From contig CAYVEQ010000003.1 in the NCBI GenBank assembly GCA_964450835.1, positions 1 through 64,000 of the forward strand: DNA of 64,000 nucleotides, written 5' to 3'. The translations under genes were made by a program, and so were the position numbers. The stretch is from Caccocola sp964450835 (lineage in GTDB: Bacteria > Synergistota > Synergistia > Synergistales > Synergistaceae). Every line of letters begins with the position of its first letter. Position 1 is the first letter of the stretch. Positions 26,835 to 36,752 of the stretch are shown here, piece by piece. The notes below the pieces were generated by a model. It ran no database searches and was not told the origin of the DNA. It was given only the letters and a program-made list of their open reading frames with translations.

Positions 26835-27745
26835 TGGAAGCCGGATACAAAAGCGGCTTCGTCGCGTTGCTGGGGCGTCCGAACGTCGGGAAGTCGTCAA
26901 TCATAAACGCGCTGCTCGGCGAAAAGGTCGCCGCCGTCTCGCCGAAGCCCCAGACGACGCGCAACGCCGTCCGCTGCATATACACCACGGAAAAAGAACA
27001 GATCGTCTTTGTCGATACGCCCGGCATACACAGGCCACAGCACGCGCTCGGCGACTTTATGATGAAAGAGGCCGAGGATGCGCTGGCGCAGGTCGACGCC
27101 GTATGCTACGTGGTGGAGGCGCAGGACAGGACAGTGAGTGCGAAAGACCGCGTCATCATAGACGCTCTTTCGGGAACGCGGCTGCCGGTTGTGCTCGCGG
27201 TCAACAAGACGGATAAACTCGCGCGGACCCGAGATTATGAAAAATGCGCGGAAACATACGGAAATTATTTAACGCTCTCGGCCGCGGTTCCGGTTTCCGC
27301 GACGGAAAAGCGCGGCCTCGGCGAACTCGCAGCGGCGATCGCAGCGCTGCTGCCGAGCCAGCCCGCCATTTATCCGGAAGATATGCTTATGGATTCCACG
27401 GAGCGCTTCCTTGCCTCAGAAGTCATACGCGAGAAAATTTTCCGCCACACCGAAGAAGAAGTGCCGCACGGCGCGGCCGTCATAATCGACGAATTTAAAA
27501 GCCCCGACGAGTTTCCGGACAGAAAGGTATGCACTATACGCGCCACCGTCGTGGTCGACCGGCCGGGGCAGAAAGGGATAATCATCGGGAAAAACGGCTC
27601 GATGCTGAAAACTGTAGGCAGCGAGGCGCGCGCCGAGCTTGAGGAAAAGTTCGGCTGCAAAGTGTTTTTGCAGCTGTGGGTGAAAGTCCGCCCCGGCTGG
27701 CGCAAATCTCCCGACGAACTGCGCAGGCTCGGGTACGGCGCTTGA
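26834..27745 (+). CDS. era: GTPase Era
   Basis: A 303-residue GTPase for 30S assembly that binds the 3' end of 16S rRNA. G1 is GRPNVGKSS, G3 is DTPGIH, G4 is NKTDK and G5 is SATEKRG. The KH domain is at the C-terminus with IRATVVVDRPGQKGIIIGK and RRLGYG at the end. The ATG lies in TAATG with the cdd stop; GGAGG is about seven bases upstream. The gene is complete and normal in length. Confidence 0.96.
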   Translation: MEAGYKSGFVALLGRPNVGKSSIINALLGEKVAAVSPKPQTTRNAVRCIYTTEKEQIVFVDTPGIHRPQHALGDFMMKEAEDALAQVDAVCYVVEAQDRTVSAKDRVIIDALSGTRLPVVLAVNKTDKLARTRDYEKCAETYGNYLTLSAAVPVSATEKRGLGELAAAIAALLPSQPAIYPEDMLMDSTERFLASEVIREKIFRHTEEEVPHGAAVIIDEFKSPDEFPDRKVCTIRATVVVDRPGQKGIIIGKNGSMLKTVGSEARAELEEKFGCKVFLQLWVKVRPGWRKSPDELRRLGYGA

Positions 27746-28458
27746 CAACGGAAAGATTAAGCCAGGGATATTATCAGGCAAGCGGGACCGTTCTCCTGAG
27801 GAATGACATTTTCAAAGGCGGGCGGTCTCTTCTGCTTTTCACGCGTGGCTTCGGCCCGCGCTGGACCGGTGCGCCGGCATCGGGCGGCAAGAACCGCTTC
27901 GGCGGCGCCGCCGAGCCGATGGTGTGGGGGAGCTTTTCTCTCTATCAGAGTCCGTCGCGCCTCTATCTGCACTCTGTCGAGGTAAAAGATGATTTTCTCG
28001 CGCTCCGCGCCTCGCGCTCCGCTCTTTCGTGCGCTGCGCGTCTTTACAGGCTTACGGCGAACGAAGCTCCGCTTGACTGCGAGAACGACGCGCTGCTGCG
28101 CGCTCTCTGGAACGCCATGCTTCAGCTTCGCGAAAAAACTCCGGCGCGCGCTGTCGAATTCCGCTATATGTGGAAATTCTTAGCGGTCATGGGAGCCGCG
28201 CCCTCTTTAGCCGCCTGTGCAGGCTGCGGCGAAAGACTGACGGAAGGCGGGCTCTTTACAAACGAAGGGATACTGTGCGGAAGGTGCGGCCGTCACGCGG
28301 AAGGGTCACTTCTTTCGGAGCGCGAGCGCCTTCTTCTGCTTGCCTGCGCCGCGCTGCCGCGCGACAGATTTATCAAATGGGCGGCGGCAGTCGAGTCTGA
28401 GGAAATTTTTGCCGCGAACATAAAAAAATTGTCGGCTTATTTTAGAAATCTGCGCTAA
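27742..28458 (+). CDS. recO: DNA repair protein RecO
   Basis: A 238-residue RecO, which loads RecA and anneals single strands in RecFOR recombination. An N-terminal OB-fold (GTVLLRNDIFKGGRSLLLFTRG) is followed by a helical part and a zinc finger (AACAGCGERL...EGILCGRCGRH, two CxxC pairs). The best start is a TTG at 27742 that overlaps the era stop (TTGA); no ATG or GTG fits this position. Such overlap fits an era-recO operon, a common arrangement. Confidence 0.85.
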   Translation: MTTERLSQGYYQASGTVLLRNDIFKGGRSLLLFTRGFGPRWTGAPASGGKNRFGGAAEPMVWGSFSLYQSPSRLYLHSVEVKDDFLALRASRSALSCAARLYRLTANEAPLDCENDALLRALWNAMLQLREKTPARAVEFRYMWKFLAVMGAAPSLAACAGCGERLTEGGLFTNEGILCGRCGRHAEGSLLSERERLLLLACAALPRDRFIKWAAAVESEEIFAANIKKLSAYFRNLR

Positions 28459-28502
28459 AATTATTCAATGGTCGCCACGGATCACGAAGGAGGCAGGAAA
28501 AG

Positions 28503-29405
28503 GTGAGTTTTCAGGAGTTAATTATGCGGCTTGAACATTTCTGGGCTTCTCAAGGCTGCGTAATACAACAGCCTTACGATATTGAAGTCGGCGCCGGCAC
28601 CATGAACCCGGCTACGACACTGAGAGTCTTAGGCCCCGAGCCATGGCGCGTCGCCTATGTGGAGCCTTCCAGGAGGCCGACGGACGGACGCTACGGCGAG
28701 AACCCGAACCGCCTTCAGCACTACTACCAGTATCAGGTCATCATTCAGCCCGCTCCGGACAATATACAGGAGATGTACATCGAGAGCCTTAAATGCCTCG
28801 GCATAGACCCGGCGGAGCATGACATCCGCTTCGTCGAGGACGACTGGGAAAACCCGACGACAGGCGCATGGGGGCTCGGATGGGAAGTCTGGCTCGACGG
28901 CATGGAGATAACGCAGTTCACCTACTTCCAGCAGATGGGAGCCGTCGACATGGACGTCGTTCCCGCGGAACTGACCTACGGCCTTGAGAGAATCTCGATG
29001 TTTGTGCAGAAAGTCGATAATGTTTACGACCTGCAGTGGGTCGGCGACGTCAAATACGGCGACGTCCACCACAAAGGCGAAGTGGAGCATTCGACCTACA
29101 ACTTTGAAATCGCCGACACCGACATGCTTTTTGAACTTTTCAACAAATACGAGGCGGAGTCGCGCCGCGTCCTTGAAGCGGGACTTGTGCTCCCCGCCTA
29201 CGATTATGTCCTTAAATGCTCACATTCTTTCAACCTGCTTGACGCGCGCAACGCCATCAGCGTTACGGAACGCACGGGATATATCAGCCGCGTCCGCGCG
29301 CTTGCGAGCGCCTGCTGCCATGCCTACCTCAGGCAGCGTGAGGAAATGGGCTGGCCGATTACGGGCAAATTCGTCAAATTTGAAAAAAGAGGCGAGCGGC
29401 AATGA
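28503..29405 (+). CDS. glyQ: Glycine--tRNA ligase alpha subunit
   Basis: The 300-residue catalytic subunit of the bacterial alpha2beta2 glycyl-tRNA synthetase. Conserved segments are WASQGCVIQQPYDIEVGAGT, the class-II motif region RVAYVEPSRRPTDGRYGENP, WEVWLDGMEITQFTYFQQ and ELTYGLERISMFVQ. It starts at GTG with GGAGG at about nine to ten bases. Its stop overlaps the glyS start (ATGA). No T-box leader fits in the 44-base gap upstream. Confidence 0.96.
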   Translation: MSFQELIMRLEHFWASQGCVIQQPYDIEVGAGTMNPATTLRVLGPEPWRVAYVEPSRRPTDGRYGENPNRLQHYYQYQVIIQPAPDNIQEMYIESLKCLGIDPAEHDIRFVEDDWENPTTGAWGLGWEVWLDGMEITQFTYFQQMGAVDMDVVPAELTYGLERISMFVQKVDNVYDLQWVGDVKYGDVHHKGEVEHSTYNFEIADTDMLFELFNKYEAESRRVLEAGLVLPAYDYVLKCSHSFNLLDARNAISVTERTGYISRVRALASACCHAYLRQREEMGWPITGKFVKFEKRGERQ

Positions 29406-31456
29406 GTGACCTTCTGTTTGAAATAGGAACCGAGGAAATCCCGGCCAGATTTATGTCCTCTGCGCTCGCCGATATATCGCGGTACGCCGCGGAGGAACTT
29501 GACGCGGCACATATCGCCCACGGAGCGGTAAAGGCAGAATGCACGCCGCGCCGCCTTGTGCTCAAGGTTAAAGAAATCGCGGAGCGTCAGGACGACGCGG
29601 TCGAAGTATCAAAAGGACCGCTCAAAAGTCTGGCTTTCGACGAAGCCGGAAAACCGACAAAGGCGGCGCAGGGCTTCGCTCGCAGCCGCGGGATCGACGT
29701 CGCCGAACTTAAGACAAAGACAATCGGCAGCGCGGAATATGTCGTCGCCGAAAAACGCACGGCCGGACAGCCCTCGATCGATATACTTCCGCAGCTTCTT
29801 GAAAAAATCACGCGCCGCCTGTCATTCCCCAAGAGTATGTTCTGGGGCGAGAAGACAGTCCGCTTTGCCAGACCCGTACGCTGGCTCGTCGCTCTTTACG
29901 GCGACAGACAGCTGAATGTTACATTCGGCGGGATAAAGAGCGGAAGAGTGTCGCGCGGGCACAGGTTCATGGGCGCGCGGGAAGTCGAAATCAAAGAGGC
30001 CGCCTCCTACGACGCGGCGATGCGCGGGAATTTCGTGATAACCGACCCCGAGGAGCGCAAGGCCATGATTCTCGCCGGGATTGCCGAAATAGAAAAAGAG
30101 CTGGGAGCCAAGGTCACGGTAGACCCGGCGCTGCTTGAAGAAAACGTCCACCTTAACGAATATCCGATTCCCTTCTACGGGAGCTTTGAGAAAGAATTTC
30201 TCGATATACCGGCTGAGGTGCTGATCCTCTCGATGGCGAAAAATCAGCGCTACTTCCCGGTTCGGGGAGCCGACGGCAGACTTATGCCGAACTTCATCGG
30301 CGTGAGCAACAACCGCGCGAAAGATATGAGTGTGGTGCGTGAGGGCAACGAGCGCGTTCTGCGCGCACGCCTCTACGACGCGGCCTTCTTCTGGAAAGAG
30401 GACCAGAAAAAGTCGCTCGACGCTCACGCGGAAGAGCTGAAGAACGTCACCTATCAGGAAAAACTCGGCACTGTCTACGACAAAGTGCAGAGAGTAAAGA
30501 AGCTCACGCTTTGGCTTGCCGAGACGCTTGAAGCAGACGTCGACATGAAAAATCTCTCGCGCGCCTGCGACCTTGCCAAAGCCGACCTTGTTACGAACAT
30601 GGTCTACGAGTTCTCAGACGTTCAGGGCGTCATGGGACGCGAGTACGCGCGCAAGGCAGGCGAGCCGGAGGATGTCGCCCTCGCCATTTACGAGCAGTAT
30701 CTGCCGCGCTACGCAGGAGACGAACTTCCCTCGCGGCTCGGCGGGGCGCTGCTCGGCATGGGCGAAAGGCTCGATACGCTTGCCGCGATATACAAAATAG
30801 GGCTGGAGCCGACATCTTCGCAAGACCCCTACGGGCTGCGCCGCGCCGCGAGAACGATAAACGAGCTTATATGGGGCTTTTCGCTCGACGTCGACCTCGA
30901 CGAGGCGCTTGGCACCGCCGCCGCTCTTCTTGAAATGCCGCAGGAACGGTTGGAGAAGCTGAAAGCCTTCATAGCGCAGCGTCAGCAGGTGCAGCTCCGC
31001 GAGAAGGGCTTCAGCCACGAGGCCGTCGCGCTCGCAGCGCAGACTGCGCCGGCTCGCCCGCTTCAGCTTTACCGCTTGGCGGAAGTGCTCACAAAAGCCG
31101 CCGGCGAGCCGTGGTTCGCGGAGCTTGTAACAGCCGCTGTCCGCGTAAACAATCTGCTTGCGAAAGCTGAAGACGCGACGACTGGCGCGGATCCGTCGAA
31201 GTTCGTCACCGAAGCCGAGCGCGAACTTTACGGGGAACTTTCAAAACTCACTGACAAGGCGCGCGAAGCTGTGGAAAAATGCGACTGGGAGACACTCGCC
31301 GCGATAATGGCGGAGCTCGCGCCGGTTATAGCGAGGTTCTTCAACGACGTACTCGTAATGGACAAAGACCCAGGGATACGGGCGAACCGCTTGGCTCTGC
31401 TGAGCGAGTGCAGGAAGTTCTTCATGCAGATAGGCGATTTCAGCATACTGAAATAA
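29402..31456 (+). CDS. glyS: Glycine--tRNA ligase beta subunit
   Basis: The 684-residue tRNA-binding partner of GlyQ. It begins with the typical LLFEIGTEEIPARFM, has MFWGEKTVRFARPVRWLVAL, NFIGVSNN, and the C-terminal anticodon-binding helical domain ending FFNDVLVMDKDPGIRANRL. It overlaps glyQ by four bases. Length is normal. ppdK follows after 69 bases. Confidence 0.96.
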   Translation: MSDLLFEIGTEEIPARFMSSALADISRYAAEELDAAHIAHGAVKAECTPRRLVLKVKEIAERQDDAVEVSKGPLKSLAFDEAGKPTKAAQGFARSRGIDVAELKTKTIGSAEYVVAEKRTAGQPSIDILPQLLEKITRRLSFPKSMFWGEKTVRFARPVRWLVALYGDRQLNVTFGGIKSGRVSRGHRFMGAREVEIKEAASYDAAMRGNFVITDPEERKAMILAGIAEIEKELGAKVTVDPALLEENVHLNEYPIPFYGSFEKEFLDIPAEVLILSMAKNQRYFPVRGADGRLMPNFIGVSNNRAKDMSVVREGNERVLRARLYDAAFFWKEDQKKSLDAHAEELKNVTYQEKLGTVYDKVQRVKKLTLWLAETLEADVDMKNLSRACDLAKADLVTNMVYEFSDVQGVMGREYARKAGEPEDVALAIYEQYLPRYAGDELPSRLGGALLGMGERLDTLAAIYKIGLEPTSSQDPYGLRRAARTINELIWGFSLDVDLDEALGTAAALLEMPQERLEKLKAFIAQRQQVQLREKGFSHEAVALAAQTAPARPLQLYRLAEVLTKAAGEPWFAELVTAAVRVNNLLAKAEDATTGADPSKFVTEAERELYGELSKLTDKAREAVEKCDWETLAAIMAELAPVIARFFNDVLVMDKDPGIRANRLALLSECRKFFMQIGDFSILK

Positions 31457-31525
31457 AAGCCGCTCCGATAAAACCATGTATAACGGCGTGAGCCGTTAAT
31501 TCAAGTACACTGAGGAGGTAATCAG

Positions 31526-34159
31526 ATGTCATCGGTAAAGTACATCTACGATTTCAGCGAGGGCAGCGCGGATATGCGCACGCTCCTCGGCGGCAAAGGC
31601 GCGAATCTCGCGCAGATGTGGAAGATCGGGCTTCCCGTGCCGCCGGGCTTCATAATTACCACTGAAGCCTGCCACCAGTATTGGAAAGAGAAGGACTTCA
31701 TCGCGGGAATCTGGGACGACGTGAAAGCCGCGGTAGGCCGTGTGGAAAAGCTCACAGAAAAGAGCTTCGGCTCCTCCGAGAACCCGCTTCTCGTATCCGT
31801 CCGCTCCGGAGCTCCGGTGTCGATGCCCGGCATGATGGACACGATACTGAACCTGGGCCTCAACGACGACACTGTGAAAGCTCTCGCCAAATCCTCCGGG
31901 AACGAGAGATTCGCTTACGACAGCTACCGCCGCTTTATTCAGATGTTCTCCGATGTCGTTCTGGGCGTTGACATCGACAAATTTGAAAAGCGCCTCGAAC
32001 AGGCAAGAGAGAAGACCGGCGTCAAAGAAGATTACAAAATTCCGGCGGAAGAGCTCAAAAAGCTCGTCGAGGACTACAAGAAGATAGTCGAAGAGGCCGG
32101 ACACGTCTTCCCGACAGACCCGTGGGTGCAGCTGCGCCTCGCCATAGACGCGGTATTCCGCAGCTGGAACACGCCGCGCGCAATCACATACCGCAAGATT
32201 AACAACATCCCTGAGGACTACGGCACCGCCGTCAACGTGGTGACGATGGTATTCGGCAACCTCGGCGACGACTGCGGCACCGGAGTCTGCTTCACGAGAA
32301 GCCCCTCGACCGGCGAAAACAAACTTTTCGGCGAATACCTTATCAACGCCCAGGGAGAGGACGTCGTCGCCGGCATCCGCACGCCTATGCCCATAGCCTC
32401 TCTCGGCGAAACAATGCCCGAAGTTTACAAGGAATTCTGCCGCATAGCGAAGCTCCTTGAAGACCACTACCGCGACGCCCAGGACATCGAGTTCACGGTA
32501 GAAAGAGGCAAGCTCAACATACTCCAGACAAGAAACGGAAAACGCACCGCAGCAGCCGCTGTTAAAATCGCGATGGATATGCTGCACGAGGGACTCATCG
32601 ACGCGGAAACCGCCGTTTCGAGAGTCGCCCCCGAACAGGTGGAGCAGCTGCTTCACCCGCAGCTTGACCCGAAGGCGAAACGCAACGTTCTGGTAAAGGG
32701 CCTTCCCGCATCTCCCGGCGCAGCTGTCGGTAAAGTCGTCTTTGATGCCAACGAGGCGGCCGAGCGCGGAAGCAGGGGCGAGAAAATAATTCTCGTCCGT
32801 CCCGAAACGACCCCCGACGACATACACGGGCTCTTCGCCTCGCAGGGCGTCCTGACCAGCCACGGCGGAATGACGAGCCATGCGGCGGTCGTCGCGCGCG
32901 GCCTTGGCAAGCCCTGCGTCTCCGGAGCCGAAACGGTTAAGATAGACCTCGCGGCGGGGAGCTTCACCGTAGGCGACGTAACCGTGAAGAAAGACGAGTA
33001 CCTGACCCTCGACGGCAGCACAGGCGACGTTATCGTCGGCAAGATTGATCTTATCGACCCGCAGTTTGACGACAATTTCCGCGAACTCCTCGACAACGCC
33101 GACAAAATCGCAAACCTTCAGGTCTGGGCGAACGCCGACACGCCGGAAGACGCCCGCCGCGCCCGCGCCTTCGGAGCGCAGGGCGTCGGTCTCTGCCGCA
33201 CGGAGCACATGTTCATGGCTGCCGACCGTCTGCCGGTCATGGAAGAGATGGTCGTAGCCTCGACAAAAGAAGAGAGAATCGCCCAGCTTGACAAGCTCCA
33301 GCTCATGCAGGAAGCTGACTTCTACGGAATCTTCGAGGCCATGGAAGGTCTGCCCGTCACTATTCGTCTGCTTGACCCTCCGCTTCACGAGTTCCTTCCG
33401 AAGATACCGGAGCTCGTCAAAGCTCTCGAAACGCTTGCCCCGGAGAGCGCCGAGGCTAAGAAGATAGAAGCGACAATCGCCCGCGCCCGCGATCTCCACG
33501 AGCAGAACCCGATGCTGGGCTTCCGCGGCTGCCGCCTCGGCATGATCTACCCCGAAATCTACGAGATGCAGGTGCGCGCCATCTTCGACGCGGCGTGCAA
33601 GCTCACGAAGAAGGGCGTGAAGGTCATCCCCGACATCATGATCCCGCTCGTCGGCACCAGGTTCGAGATGAGAGCCATGCGCGAGCTCGTAGACGCTATA
33701 GCGAAACAGAAGCTCGCTGAGCATGCGGTGGAGCTTGAGTACATGGTCGGAACGATGATAGAGCTTCCGCGCGCCGCTATGGTGGCGGATCAGCTCGCAG
33801 AGTACGCGCAGTTCTTCAGCTGCGGCACAAACGACCTCACTCAGACCACCTTTGGCTACTCGCGCGACGACGCTGAAGGAAAATTCCTCGCGCAGTACGT
33901 CGAAATGGGCGTGTTCGAGCAGAACCCCTTCGCACAGCTTGACCGCGACGGCGTAGGCGGACTGATGGAAATCGCAGCGGAAAAAGGCCGCAAGACCCGC
34001 CCCGAGATCAAGATCGGCATCTGCGGAGAGCACGGCGGCAACCCGTCGAGCATCGCTTTCTGCAACAAACTCGGCCTCAACTACGTCAGCTGTTCGCCCT
34101 TCCGCGTTCCCGTGGCGCGACTCTCAGCAGCGCTTGCCGCGCTTGGAGTCATTAAATAA
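31526..34159 (+). CDS. ppdK: Pyruvate, phosphate dikinase
   Basis: The 877-residue enzyme interconverts PEP, AMP and PPi with pyruvate, ATP and phosphate, and is common in anaerobes for glycolysis or gluconeogenesis. The N-terminal nucleotide-binding domain has GGKGANLAQMWKIGLPVPPGF and VSVRSGAPVSMPGMMDT. The central phosphohistidine domain has GGMTSHAAVVARGLGKPCV with the catalytic His. The C-terminal PEP/pyruvate barrel has GLCRTEHMF, IRLLDPPLHEFLP, CSFGTNDL-like SCGTNDLTQTTFGYSRDD and GICGEHGGNP. GGAGG lies upstream of the ATG. An intrinsic terminator follows. Confidence 0.97.
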   Translation: MSSVKYIYDFSEGSADMRTLLGGKGANLAQMWKIGLPVPPGFIITTEACHQYWKEKDFIAGIWDDVKAAVGRVEKLTEKSFGSSENPLLVSVRSGAPVSMPGMMDTILNLGLNDDTVKALAKSSGNERFAYDSYRRFIQMFSDVVLGVDIDKFEKRLEQAREKTGVKEDYKIPAEELKKLVEDYKKIVEEAGHVFPTDPWVQLRLAIDAVFRSWNTPRAITYRKINNIPEDYGTAVNVVTMVFGNLGDDCGTGVCFTRSPSTGENKLFGEYLINAQGEDVVAGIRTPMPIASLGETMPEVYKEFCRIAKLLEDHYRDAQDIEFTVERGKLNILQTRNGKRTAAAAVKIAMDMLHEGLIDAETAVSRVAPEQVEQLLHPQLDPKAKRNVLVKGLPASPGAAVGKVVFDANEAAERGSRGEKIILVRPETTPDDIHGLFASQGVLTSHGGMTSHAAVVARGLGKPCVSGAETVKIDLAAGSFTVGDVTVKKDEYLTLDGSTGDVIVGKIDLIDPQFDDNFRELLDNADKIANLQVWANADTPEDARRARAFGAQGVGLCRTEHMFMAADRLPVMEEMVVASTKEERIAQLDKLQLMQEADFYGIFEAMEGLPVTIRLLDPPLHEFLPKIPELVKALETLAPESAEAKKIEATIARARDLHEQNPMLGFRGCRLGMIYPEIYEMQVRAIFDAACKLTKKGVKVIPDIMIPLVGTRFEMRAMRELVDAIAKQKLAEHAVELEYMVGTMIELPRAAMVADQLAEYAQFFSCGTNDLTQTTFGYSRDDAEGKFLAQYVEMGVFEQNPFAQLDRDGVGGLMEIAAEKGRKTRPEIKIGICGEHGGNPSSIAFCNKLGLNYVSCSPFRVPVARLSAALAALGVIK

Positions 34160-34188
34160 CGACGAGCGGCATTGTCCGGATAAAAGAG

Positions 34189-34220
34189 CGCCCCGTCCTC
34201 GCGACGGGGCGTTTTCGTTT
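34189..34220 (+). terminator. Intrinsic terminator after ppdK
   Basis: A nine-base GC-rich stem (CGCCCCGTC at 34189-34197 with GACGGGGCG at 34203-34211), a five-base loop and a T-rich tail (TTTTCGTTT). Confidence 0.88.
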
Positions 34221-34290
34221 AACGGCGATTTTTTATAACAACAGGCAGCGCGGAAGGAAAAATTTTTATTTCAGCCCCGCGGCGCGCGTT

Positions 34291-35211
34291 TTAGAAAAGC
34301 GGCTCCGGGAAACTGCGGCAGGTCGGGCCCTCTTCGCGTATTGTCCACGATGCCAGCCTCGTGCCGAAAGTCACCGCTTCGCGCAGCGGGATGCCGCGAA
34401 TCATAGCCTCCACTGTGCCGGAAAAGAAGGCGTCGCCCGCGCCGCTTGTATCGCGCGCGACGGTAGGTATGGCGGGGCAGAAGCCGCCGCTTCGCCTGCC
34501 GCCGTCGTAATAGACGGATCCGGCACCGCCGAGAGTGATTACCATTTTACTCATGCGTTCGGAATCCGCGAAACGCGCGAGCATGTCAAGAACGCGCTCC
34601 GGCTCTCCGGCCGGAACCGGCGCGCCGAGAAGCCTTCCGGCCTCGCTCTCGTTGCAGATGTAACACTCAAGTTCCGGCAGGAGATGTCTGTTGCGTAGGA
34701 CGACCTCCATGTTGCCGGTAATACCGTAGACCTTCTTTGAGTGCAGCTTCGCGAGCCGCAGCACCTCATTCGATATAAAGTCGTTCAAATCTATCTCCAG
34801 TATGACGCTGCCGGCAGAAAGGATTATCTCTTCGCCCTCGTCTTTTATTATCTCTTCAATGATAGAGAGGTCGGGCATCTGCGAGATAGACGAGGCGAGT
34901 TCGCCGTGCTCGTCCATAACCGCGAGCCATATTCCCATGCCTGAAGAAGCCGCGCGCCGGACGTGTGTCACGTCGACGCCCTCCGAGGCAAGACGCGAGA
35001 GAACTTCCTCGCCTAAGCCTCCCTCGTCCACCGAGGAGACGAAAACGGGAGAGGCTCCCGCGGTCGCGAGATTTTCCGCGACGTTGCGGCCGACGCCGCC
35101 GTGAATGAAACGCACCCTGCCGACGTTGCGTCCAAGCGGGTCGTAACGGCTCGCGGCGAAGCCCTTGCAGTCCATAAAAACAGTCCCGAATACGACAGTA
35201 TCGCCTTGCAT
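34291..35211 (-). CDS. PfkB-family sugar/nucleoside kinase (pseudouridine-kinase-like)
   Basis: A 306-residue PfkB kinase. It has the N-terminal substrate-site glycine motif FIHGGVGRNVAENLATAG and the C-terminal anion-hole/catalytic signature DTSGAGDAFFSGTVEAMI with the base Asp. The GGVGRNxAENLA form of motif one is typical of the pseudouridine/YeiC-type subgroup, so a nucleoside or ribose-type substrate is plausible but unproven. The ATG at 35211 is chosen because GGGAG lies about nine bases before it; a GTG at 35238 has no ribosome-binding site. It stands alone between ppdK and the tRNA cluster. Confidence 0.82.
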   Translation of the reverse strand: MQGDTVVFGTVFMDCKGFAASRYDPLGRNVGRVRFIHGGVGRNVAENLATAGASPVFVSSVDEGGLGEEVLSRLASEGVDVTHVRRAASSGMGIWLAVMDEHGELASSISQMPDLSIIEEIIKDEGEEIILSAGSVILEIDLNDFISNEVLRLAKLHSKKVYGITGNMEVVLRNRHLLPELECYICNESEAGRLLGAPVPAGEPERVLDMLARFADSERMSKMVITLGGAGSVYYDGGRRSGGFCPAIPTVARDTSGAGDAFFSGTVEAMIRGIPLREAVTFGTRLASWTIREEGPTCRSFPEPLF

Positions 35212-35332
35212 AAGACACGCTCCCTTGCCCAAAAGCACCTTTGCTATATCTTAGCATGAAAAGCCAAGGCGGCGCGCCGTCCGCGCGCGCACGGAGAAAT
35301 AAAAATAACGTTTGAAAAATCTTCCGCGGCAG

Positions 35333-35360
35333 TTGACAGGCGGCGGAAAATCTATATAAT
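35333..35360 (+). promoter_or_regulatory. Predicted promoter of the tRNA cluster
   Basis: TTGACA (35333-35338) and TATAAT (35355-35360), both consensus, spaced by 16 bases and located 44 bases before tRNA-Val. Confidence 0.75.
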
Positions 35361-35404
35361 AATTTGCGTTGTCGCTGATGCGGTACGGCAGGCAACGATG
35401 TCGC

Positions 35405-35479
35405 GGGCGGATAGCTCAGCGGGAGAGCACCTGCCTTACACGCAGGGGGTCGTAGGTTCGAAACCTATTCCGCCCACCA
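35405..35479 (+). tRNA. tRNA-Val (anticodon TAC), CCA encoded
   Basis: The acceptor GGGCGGA pairs with TCCGCCC. The anticodon loop CTTACAC gives TAC. T-loop TTCGAAA, discriminator A, encoded CCA. Confidence 0.94.
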
Positions 35480-35493
35480 GAGACATCAGACAG

Positions 35494-35570
<77 letters not shown>

Positions 35571-35575
35571 CTTTT

Positions 35576-35651
<76 letters not shown>

Positions 35652-35659
35652 CATAAGAA

Positions 35660-35734
35660 GCGGAAGTAGCTCAGGGGTAGAGCACAACCTTGCCAAGGTT
35701 GGGGTCGCGGGTTCGAATCCCGTCTTCCGCTCCA
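35660..35734 (+). tRNA. tRNA-Gly (anticodon GCC), CCA encoded
   Basis: The acceptor GCGGAAG pairs with CTTCCGC. The anticodon loop CTTGCCA gives GCC. T-loop TTCGAAT, discriminator T, encoded CCA. A run of eight T follows directly and may end the cluster transcript. Confidence 0.94.
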
Positions 35735-36045
35735 TTTTTTTTGCTTTTTCATCCGGAATCTGATGGGTAGCGGGGGGAGAGAAAAAATAAAAATGCCTAC
35801 AGCGACCGTTCCGAGACAGTGAAATATTATGCTTTATTACCGAGAAGATACAGATGAAACCATAGCGTTCCTGAATGCGTAGCAGCGCACAGATGTTTTT
35901 GGATTGAAGGATGCGCGCAATTCCATGCTTCTGTTTCAAAAACTCAACAGAACTGTGAAAACACCATAACGCGGCGGCGGAGGAATGCGACGAAGAACTT
36001 GCGCGAAACGAAATGCAGGCAATAACAATTTGGAAAGGAAAAGTC

Positions 36046-36438
36046 ATGAAACATAAAGTAAAAGTTACCGTCATCGACAAAAAGCTTTACCCGGAGCTGC
36101 AAAAACAATATTGCTCTGATCCAGTCTCCGGCGAATGCCCCTGTTACAACGTAGGCGATGAGTTTATCTTTTATCGCGATGAAGAGCGGGATGATTTCTG
36201 GCACATGGGAATCGATACGCTTGTGAAAACATCGGCAAACCCTGACGCTGTCGCGGGCGGTCCCGGGATGCCGTTCTGCTCCGAGGCATGGGACGCCGTT
36301 TCCCGTTATATCTACACCGGACTGCTAGGCGGTTCTATCATGAAAGGATGGATGAAAGAAGAAAACACCATGATCTGCTGCTGCTCTGACGGCACAAGGC
36401 CTGTGATATTCAAAGTCGAGCGGATTGATTATGAGTAA
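36046..36438 (+). CDS. TIGR04076-type small Cys-rich protein
   Basis: A 130-residue cytosolic protein of the TIGR04076 type: HKVKVTVIDKKLYPELQ, SGECPCYNVGDEF, the PFCSEAWDAVSRYIYTGLLGG segment and ICCCSDGTRPVIFKVER. Several cysteines are conserved, so a metal or redox role is possible; the family has no firm function. The ATG at 36046 follows GGAAAGGAAAAG; an in-frame ATG at 36013 lacks a ribosome-binding site. It stands alone downstream of the tRNA cluster. Confidence 0.75.
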   Translation: MKHKVKVTVIDKKLYPELQKQYCSDPVSGECPCYNVGDEFIFYRDEERDDFWHMGIDTLVKTSANPDAVAGGPGMPFCSEAWDAVSRYIYTGLLGGSIMKGWMKEENTMICCCSDGTRPVIFKVERIDYE

Positions 36439-36752
36439 GCTGAAATGATGCGGTATCGGCGCGCACGCGTTTTTGTATGGGCACAGATACTGAAACTAAT
36501 GATCGGAATAAGATAGAATTAAACATTAGCCTCACAGCATTAGTGAGATAGCTTACGGAAGTTCACATGTGCAGCTTGATCTGATTCATATTTCCGCACT
36601 TGATAAACTGACGATAATGCATTTTCATTGCGTGAGGTGTCCCCGCTTCTTGCTTTAGTGCGCCTCTTTTAGAGCCGGAATGCCTTAAAAAAACTATGGA
36701 CGTTTCAGCGGTGCGATTCGGGAGGAAGGGGCAGGAAAAATATTTGTTGCAG
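36439..36752. other. Intergenic stretch, no gene recognised
   Basis: About 310 bases without a supported gene between the TIGR04076-type gene and a probable gene remnant. Composition is less GC-rich than the neighbours; no repeat or RNA structure stood out. Confidence 0.35.

Noticed and set aside
24654..26900. Long antisense frame across the phosphodiesterase, ybeY and cdd genes
   Set aside because: The plus-strand genes are clearly conserved; the antisense product is low-complexity and shows no domain.
28459..28502. Possible T-box leader before glyQ
   Set aside because: The gap to recO is only 44 bases, too short for a T-box element, and no terminator/antiterminator pair is present.
31529..34033. 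Very long open frame antisense to ppdK
   Set aside because: It mirrors the codon pattern of the well-conserved ppdK frame on the other strand and has no recognisable protein features; long antisense frames are expected in GC-rich genes.
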